Shown here: one piece after another, positions 8,866 to 13,126 of the stretch
How the letters are laid out: each line of letters begins with the position of its first letter
Position numbering within the stretch: the stretch's first letter is position 1
Assembly: GCA_000310025.1 (NCBI GenBank)
Contig: FN648988.1
Span: forward strand, 2,423 to 15,548
Reading direction: 5' to 3'
Length of the DNA: 13,126 bases
From: Ectocarpus siliculosus
Taxonomy: Eukaryota > Sar > Phaeophyceae > Ectocarpales > Ectocarpaceae
Made by a program: the position numbers and the translations under genes
Notes under the pieces: generated by a model
The model's input: only the letters and a program-made list of their open reading frames with translations
Databases searched by the model: none
What the model was told of the DNA's origin: nothing

Positions 8866-9390
8866 ATGACATCCAATAAAACGAACCTACCACAAAATAA
8901 TGTTGCACTAACCTCTGAGGGTCGAGCCTGTAGACACGTTTACGTAGAAGTCACCGAAGAGAGGCCACATTGGAGTGCCGCTAACAAAACACTCTGAACG
9001 GAAAACAATCTGAAGGGAAAATGAACCACAAAGCTACAGGTCGCAATCTTCACGCACGAGCGGCGGAAGGTAATCCATGGCGACTGCTCTGATACCCGGG
9101 CCCCTGGCACAATCCACGAACGCCAGCAGCTTGTCCATTTTGAACCTACTGAAATCCTTGCCAGCATCGAAGTGGAGCTTCAGTTCATCCCACTTTCCTC
9201 CAGAGGGGTGCGGGTTGAAGTCTTGCATTCGATCGATCGCGGTTACTCCCTGTACTTTCGCCGGAACGTCGTCGTCAAAGCCTCGCCGAGGATCCCGCAT
9301 TTTCCTGACCGCATTCGTGCCGTGCGATAGAGGTTCTCCATACAACAAATGCTGCTCTCCCGACCTGCCCCCCTTACAGTTCTGCATGAT

Positions 9391-9393
9391 TCA
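9391..9393 (-). other. In-frame TGA at a conserved Trp position of the SWIM gene
   Basis: On the minus strand the frame reads Ala-Cys-Ser-TGA-Ile-Met-Gln and continues open for 118 more codons. In SWIM proteins of this kind the Cys-x-Trp position after the finger usually holds Trp (TGG), so a single G-to-A change would explain the stop. Confidence 0.8.
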
Positions 9394-9700
9394 ACTGCAA
9401 GCTCGACCGGTACATGTAGATGGGTTGAACGTGGCTAGTTCGTCCTCGGTCATCTGCAGCAGACGAGTCAAGAAGAGGACCATTGCAGTGTGGGAGCATC
9501 CCCCGCTTATGCCGGCAGGACACTCGCACAGAGCGGCGACCACACCAAGGGCGACGAGGGTCTGTCTCGGCCATTGCCCAGATTCTACCCCGTGCTCCTC
9601 CTCCTCCGCTGCTGAGGGATGAGCGCTCTCGTCCAACGCCTCCACCCGCAGTTGTATGCGGACCTCGTACGTTTTCGTATCCGAGAAGGAGGCACCGGCG

Positions 9701-10156
9701 CTGACCAGAAGCGAGCGTGGACGTAGGGAAGATGGCGTGAGGTACAATCGACGAGGCAAGGTCGTATTTACGTCACAAGCATGAAAAAAAAAAAAGTGGG
9801 TTTCTTACCGTTAAAGAGGACTGGTGGGTATACATTTGTCAGGAGCATGGCATAACAATGTGGGCTTCTTACCGTAGAAGTGAACTAGTGGGATGCGCCA
9901 AAAGAGCACCAACGAAGCTACCAGAGCATGAGGGATGCAGGAGGGGGTGGGGGGGGGCGGTTGTGGTGTGATCTTGAAAACTATGGCGCGAAATGCGTGT
10001 CGAATGTAGTTGGTAGTGGTAAGACTGCGTTCGGTGTGGGAGAAGCGCTTACAGGCCTGCCGAAAGGATACGACGCCACCAGCACGTGACAGCAACAACA
10101 ATAGTAAGTACCTCTCGCGTGGTAACTTCCGGTCGCACCATCTAGTGGCTACTTAC
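9701..10156 (-). other. Intron 2 of the SWIM gene
   Basis: The donor GTAAGT (10156-10151, minus strand) follows GGA ATG AG, and the acceptor GGTCAG ends at 9701; the AG|C junction restores a serine codon. The intron contains an A12 run on the plus strand (9784-9795, a poly-T tract on the coding strand) and an imperfect 33-bp duplication listed separately. A frame within it (9811-10101) shows no domain. Confidence 0.7.
9796..9892. repeat. Imperfect 33-bp duplication carrying a splice-donor-like motif
   Basis: The segments 9796-9828 and 9860-9892 match at 27 of 33 positions and are 64 bp apart. On the minus strand each contains CGGTAAGAA, a good match to a splice donor. They lie inside intron 2 of the SWIM gene and could be a recent local duplication or cryptic donors. 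Confidence 0.8.
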
Positions 10157-10284
10157 CTCATTCCCAGATACATCAACCCGTTCTTGGCCGGGACGCCCCA
10201 CAACCTGTTCAGGTTCCCCATATCCATAACCTTCTGCATCCCCCTGTACCAAACCCGCGAACCCTCGCCAGAGATGGGGTTGAC

Positions 10285-10287
10285 TTA
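10285..10287 (-). other. In-frame TAA in exon 2 of the SWIM gene
   Basis: The frame reads Gln-Phe-Leu-Arg-TAA-Val-Asn-Pro and remains open and protein-like for 42 more codons up to a GTAAGT donor whose phase matches the next exon. This indicates a nonsense mutation inside an exon rather than a true end. Confidence 0.65.
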
Positions 10288-10497
10288 TCGGAGGAACTGC
10301 AGAATCACCGACTTGGACATTTCGGGGAGGTGCTGCTGTAGATGTTCAAAGCCGCTTATCCGCGAACGGGGGCCGGGTAGTTCGGGCATGGCCATGCGCT
10401 CCTTGTCTTGGAAAGAGCTGAGATCCGGGACAGGATGGCGGAACGCTTGGTTGCTGTTGAGCAACCCGCACTTCTTGATCATCGCCACTACCTGCAC

Positions 10498-10799
10498 CTA
10501 AAAACCTGCCACGAGTATAGGACAGGGACCACGTGAGGGGATTTTTTCTTCGCAGCACGCTGTGCGTGTACGCATGACAAACGGTTAAGAGTGGGGGTGC
10601 CGCGACACGAACGGGACCTCGTACACTCGTTCCTGTGATTAATGCGTGTCCTTCGAAAGCCCAACATATTTAAGCACCATCCAAGCGACAAACTACTTTA
10701 AAATTCCCGCGCGGCAGTTTGCGACGCATTGTTCAACCCTTGAAATAAATATCCCGTGTGCATACCAAACGTAACCATGAAAGCAACTGCTGGACTCAC
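10498..10799 (-). other. Intron 1 of the SWIM gene
   Basis: The donor GTGAGT (10799-10794, minus strand) follows a complete serine codon, and the acceptor GTTTTTAG ends at 10498. A slightly later acceptor (TGCAG, six bases on) would also keep the frame. No SAP second-helix sequence was seen inside it. Confidence 0.65.
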
Positions 10800-10964
10800 G
10801 CTGAGGAATTCGCGTAGCTGTGCGACTGTCCACTTGTTGAAGTCTTCTTCGGCACCGGGGAGACGACTAAACCCGTGTTTATGGTAGTTGTTGGTGTCGT
10901 GAGTCACCGCCTTGCGAGAGCGCTTGTTCCGGCCCGTACTCTGGTCCGGGGTCGGCGTCGGTCC

Positions 10965-10992
10965 CGGCGGCGGCGGCGGCGGCGGCGGCGGC
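10965..10992. repeat. CGG triplet repeat encoding poly-proline
   Basis: Nine CGG units on the plus strand read as CCG codons on the minus strand and encode the nine-residue proline run near the N-terminus of the SWIM protein. Triplet length is likely variable between copies. Confidence 0.95.
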
Positions 10993-11036
10993 TGGCTCCC
11001 GGGCCGTCGTGTAGCACGGCGAAACTCTTGTGCCAT

Positions 11037-11503
11037 CCGGGCCTCCAGTAATGGCGGGGCCCACACCTGGCCCGTGGTAGGAGAAACTTCCCCCGATGCT
11101 ATGCCAGAGGCGACATAGGAAAACTCCAGGGTACCTGTAGTAATACAGCAGGAGCAACCGTGGTACAGCAGTATTGTTTCATGTTCGACACACAGACACC
11201 GGAAGCTAGCTCGTATACAATACTATGTATGTTACATATTGCGTAGAGTGCCCCACGGCAATTCCGGGCGCGCTAGAGAGTCGGCCAAAAAATGTTGCGT
11301 TCGTTCCGGTGCGACGACATGGGCAAAGTCCAGCTTCGAACAATAATCTTATGGAGAGGCTGCACCGCATGTGCACGAAAGACCTAAATACTCTGTCTGC
11401 AGACTACACATGCACGCACATAGACACGACGTCGACGATACGTTTAGCCATTACCGCGGAACGAGAAGGCACAGACACCGAACAACATGCCACTCCTAGG
11501 AAT
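11037..11503. other. Spacer between the SWIM and XPG genes
   Basis: About 470 bp between two minus-strand genes. The SWIM reading frame stays open upstream of its ATG to about 11066, and this spacer should hold the SWIM gene's promoter and the 3' end of the XPG gene. A plus-strand open frame at 11225-11725 overlaps the XPG gene antisense and shows no recognisable domain. No clear terminator or repeat is visible. Confidence 0.5.
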
Positions 11504-12703
11504 TCATGTTACCCCCGAGATACTACACGTAGGTGGGGGATATTTGGAGTTAGAGGAGCAGGTAACACGTACACGATCCCCACGACTCTGACCTGTGTCT
11601 TTGGTGATGGCCAGCGAAGACGCAGCACAGGAGAAATGTCGGAGGGTGTTCTTCAACGGGCCCCACACCACCGCATTGTGGAACATGTTATGAGACCTCC
11701 TGAGCTTTTCCTCCGCCTCCTCTAGGGCCGCTGGTGTTTCCTCCTCCTTGGAGTCCTGCACGACGATCCTTGCCAAGTTGCCCACAAGCGCCTCAAAAGG
11801 CACAACGGCGGCTGTTCCCCGAGGATCTGGTTCGATCAATTCGAAGGCCACTTTGGCCGCCCTGACAGGGCCGATGTTCTTGAAATCGGCGAAGTCGTTT
11901 CCGGCGAGAGTGGCGAACAAACTCAGCCTACGGCGGGCGGCGGCTTCGGTAAGAGGAGAAGCGCGTAAGTTAGGCGTGTGCCTGCGGGGAAGCCCGTGCA
12001 GTTGCCGGAGAAAATCGTAGCCTTCGGCGTCCATCGCGAAAGCCCACTCCGGTGGTTGGAATATCAACCTCGACCTGATGCACACTCCCGTGAGATTTCC
12101 CGCATCAGTCCCTCTAACGTCCCACAGCAACGATCGAACACCGAGGACGATCAAGTCCGAATCGTTCGCGAAAACATACACAAGACACCCCGTCTCTAAG
12201 TAGATGTCCTGGAAAATCACGATCTGTGGGTCGGCCTCCCTTGGAGCGATGTAAACCTCTCCTGCTATCTGGGGGCGCAAGAGCGTTGCAACCCTTGCGA
12301 CAACGCGGGAGTCGAACACGCACGCACTGCTGGCCTTCTTATTGATCTCCGTAAGTCGGTCCCCAGTTCTTTAGAGCTCGCGGGCCTCACTGGCTGCAGC
12401 CTCCCGCTTGGTTCTGGGAGCTTCGGAAGTGCTCTTCTTCGCCGGCGGGGTGCATCCATCGAGGACTACGGTGACCTTGAAACCACGCGACTCAAACCGC
12501 GAGATCTCGGCAGCACACTCTCTGACAAGCGGGGCGACGTCGTCGTGCAGCAATAAATCGCGTACCGCTGTCCTCCTTGTACAGCAGCGGTGAAGGAGAT
12601 AACCGCCGTCCACTACGATACGGTCATCGTGTTCCGCGTGCTGCAGGTTTACGTTCAGCGACCCCACACTCTTCGCATATTTTGACAGCGACAAGATGCC
12701 CAT
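11504..12703 (-). pseudogene. XPG/Rad2-family nuclease (FEN1/EXO1-like) with one in-frame TAA
   Basis: A structure-specific 5' nuclease of the XPG/Rad2 family, which cuts flaps and nicked or resected DNA with two metal ions. The start is the ATG at 12703, because the family begins MGI-x-x-L and this protein begins MGILSLSKYA. The XPG-N part has VVDGGYLLHR (D32) and VVLDG (D82). The XPG-I part has APREADPQ (E156, D158) and FANDSDLIVLG (D181, D183). LAGNDFADFKNIGPVRAAKV (D270) matches the helix-hairpin-helix entry. All seven metal-binding acidic positions are kept, and D158 follows the EXO1 pattern. A TAA at 12373-12371 (codon 111) breaks the frame between XPG-N and XPG-I, in the helical-arch region; no GT donor nearby could splice it out. 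The open frame runs 399 residues to a TGA at 11504, but the last 35 or so look unrelated and may be intron, since CACAG|GTCAGA offers a donor near 11585. The C-terminal tail of EXO1 is absent. Confidence 0.88.
12371..12373 (-). other. In-frame TAA in the XPG-family gene
   Basis: The frame reads Ala-Arg-Glu-Leu-TAA-Arg-Thr-Gly-Asp-Arg-Leu and stays open on both sides. The flanks match the charged helix plus GD motif that links XPG-N to XPG-I in relatives, so the TAA replaces a sense codon. Confidence 0.88.
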
Positions 12704-13126
12704 CGCAGAGCAGAGTGCCCGCGTGTCCTCCCAGAGAAAAGGTGAGGTCGCTTGTTTTGAATTTTGAATTTTGAACAGACCGTAGTGCGAACGAACAGGC
12801 CGAAAAATGGACCAATGGACCATCGGGCCACTCGACCCTGCGTTCCGCTCGTCGCTCTCTCGGTTTCTCTCCAGGTGCAGGTGTGCAGGTGGGTCTTGCC
12901 GCTGCTTTGTGTAACCGGTCCACATACAGCCTCTGCTGATACGACTCCGGCGAAACCACATCTGTGTTGATACATGTTTTGCCCCGTCCTCCTCGAAGAT
13001 GCTGCTGTTGTAGACAACTGCTGTTTTGTAGGCAATGTCTGCAACGGCAGTATTTTTGTATTTCGGTTTGGCACCCTTCAACTTTCATGGAGCGCATGAA
13101 GATGCGCAGAGATCATGGCCGGTGTT
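12704..13126. other. Region upstream of the XPG-family gene
   Basis: The XPG reading frame stays open upstream of the chosen ATG to 13081 (126 codons), but that extension is compositionally odd, crosses the TTTTGAA repeat and resembles no part of the family, so I read it as 5' flank. No clear promoter element or terminal inverted repeat is visible before the window ends. Confidence 0.5.
12755..12775. repeat. Three exact tandem copies of TTTTGAA
   Basis: TTTTGAA repeats three times in exact tandem about 52 bp upstream of the XPG start codon. It could be a regulatory iteron-like site or simple sequence slippage. Confidence 0.9.

Larger units (their letters stand above)
7910..9033. other. No gene seen; between convergent genes
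   Basis: The left part (7910-8060) is TG-rich and holds a 19-bp duplication. The middle has a GGGGTACCCC palindrome (8198-8207). The right part has C12 and C6 runs (8847-8865). If the SAP-SWIM protein once carried a C-terminal YqaJ nuclease it would be encoded here on the minus strand. I translated that strand from 9060 to 8341 and did not see a YqaJ signature. A minus-strand open frame at 8525-8908 has no domain I recognise. Confidence 0.5.
9034..11036 (-). pseudogene. SAP-like/SWIM zinc-finger gene, three exons, two premature stops
   Basis: I reconstruct exons 11036-10800, 10497-10157 and 9700-9034 with GTGAGT and GTAAGT donors and TTTTTAG and GGTCAG acceptors. The phases agree (0 and 2), giving 414 codons before the terminal TAG. 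Residues 16-24 are poly-proline, KRSRK (38-42) looks like a nuclear signal, and WTVAQLREFLS (69-79) resembles the first helix of a SAP DNA-binding motif; the rest of SAP is not clear. Exon 2 and the start of exon 3 resemble the region before SWIM in SAP-SWIM proteins (GLMYLGM-SAGASF, then YEVRIQL). The SWIM finger is C251-x-C253-x7-C261-x-H263, followed by TCTGRACS. Two in-frame stops break it: TAA at 10287-10285 (codon 150) and TGA at 9393-9391 (codon 296), where relatives have Trp. Homologs often end in a YqaJ exonuclease, which is missing here. The same-strand XPG gene lies upstream. Confidence 0.78.

Noticed and set aside
8525-8908. 127-codon minus-strand frame, considered as a downstream exon of the SWIM gene
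   Set aside because: It crosses a C12 tract and shows no YqaJ or other recognisable motif, and no splice join to the SWIM gene could be supported.
11225-11725. 166-codon plus-strand open frame
   Set aside because: It overlaps the XPG gene antisense for about 220 bases, starts without clear context and has no recognisable domain.
12704-13081. N-terminal extension of the XPG frame
   Set aside because: The family starts at MGI-x-x-L, which lies at 12703. The extension has no homologous features and includes a 7-bp tandem repeat.
6721-13126. AACACCGG near 6728 and its reverse complement at the right window edge as terminal repeats of the whole cluster
   Set aside because: Only eight bases match and the right copy sits at an arbitrary window end, so it cannot be distinguished from chance.

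Overview
The window looks like nuclear DNA of a eukaryote, most likely an alga of the brown-algal/stramenopile kind. The reasons are its moderate GC content, coding exons separated by introns of about 300-560 bp with GTATGT, GTAAGT, GTGAGT or GTGTGT donors and NAG acceptors, many homopolymer and CA/CGG microsatellite tracts, and eukaryotic transposon families. The lineage is an inference, because no ribosomal or other marker gene is present. No host housekeeping gene could be confidently recognised. The recognisable coding content is four genes, and at least two of them are transposases.

Layout. Positions 1-2656 hold no supportable gene. There is a 24-base poly-G run at the edge, then A- and G-homopolymers, a nested tandem repeat at 784-1060, and a long G/T-rich stretch to about 2060. 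Positions 2657-4952 (minus strand) hold a three-exon PIF/Harbinger transposase whose spliced frame is fully open (431 codons) with its DDE triad present. Positions 4953-6829 are non-genic apart from a perfect 19-bp inverted repeat (5747-5796), a 16-bp tandem duplication and CA tracts. Positions 6830-7909 (plus strand) hold a second, different IS5-like DDE transposase of the DDE_Tnp_4/ISL2EU kind, with an intact catalytic core but no ATG of its own. Positions 7910-9033 are non-genic.

Two genes on the minus strand follow and converge on this second transposase. At 9034-11036 is a three-exon SAP-like plus SWIM zinc-finger gene with two in-frame stop codons. At 11504-12703 is an XPG/Rad2-family (FEN1/EXO1-like) nuclease gene that keeps all seven metal-binding acidic residues but has one in-frame TAA.

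How the parts may work together. ISL2EU-type transposons, as I recall them, carry a DDE transposase plus a second gene with a YqaJ-type exonuclease. SAP-SWIM proteins in other eukaryotes often carry YqaJ at their C-terminus. Here the SAP-SWIM gene stops before any YqaJ domain, and a different nuclease (XPG family) lies about 470 bp upstream of it in the same orientation. The most interesting hypothesis in this window is therefore a decayed DNA transposon, or domesticated cluster, of DDE transposase + SAP-SWIM DNA-binding protein + XPG flap-type nuclease. I could not identify terminal inverted repeats that would prove that the three genes form one element, so this stays a hypothesis.
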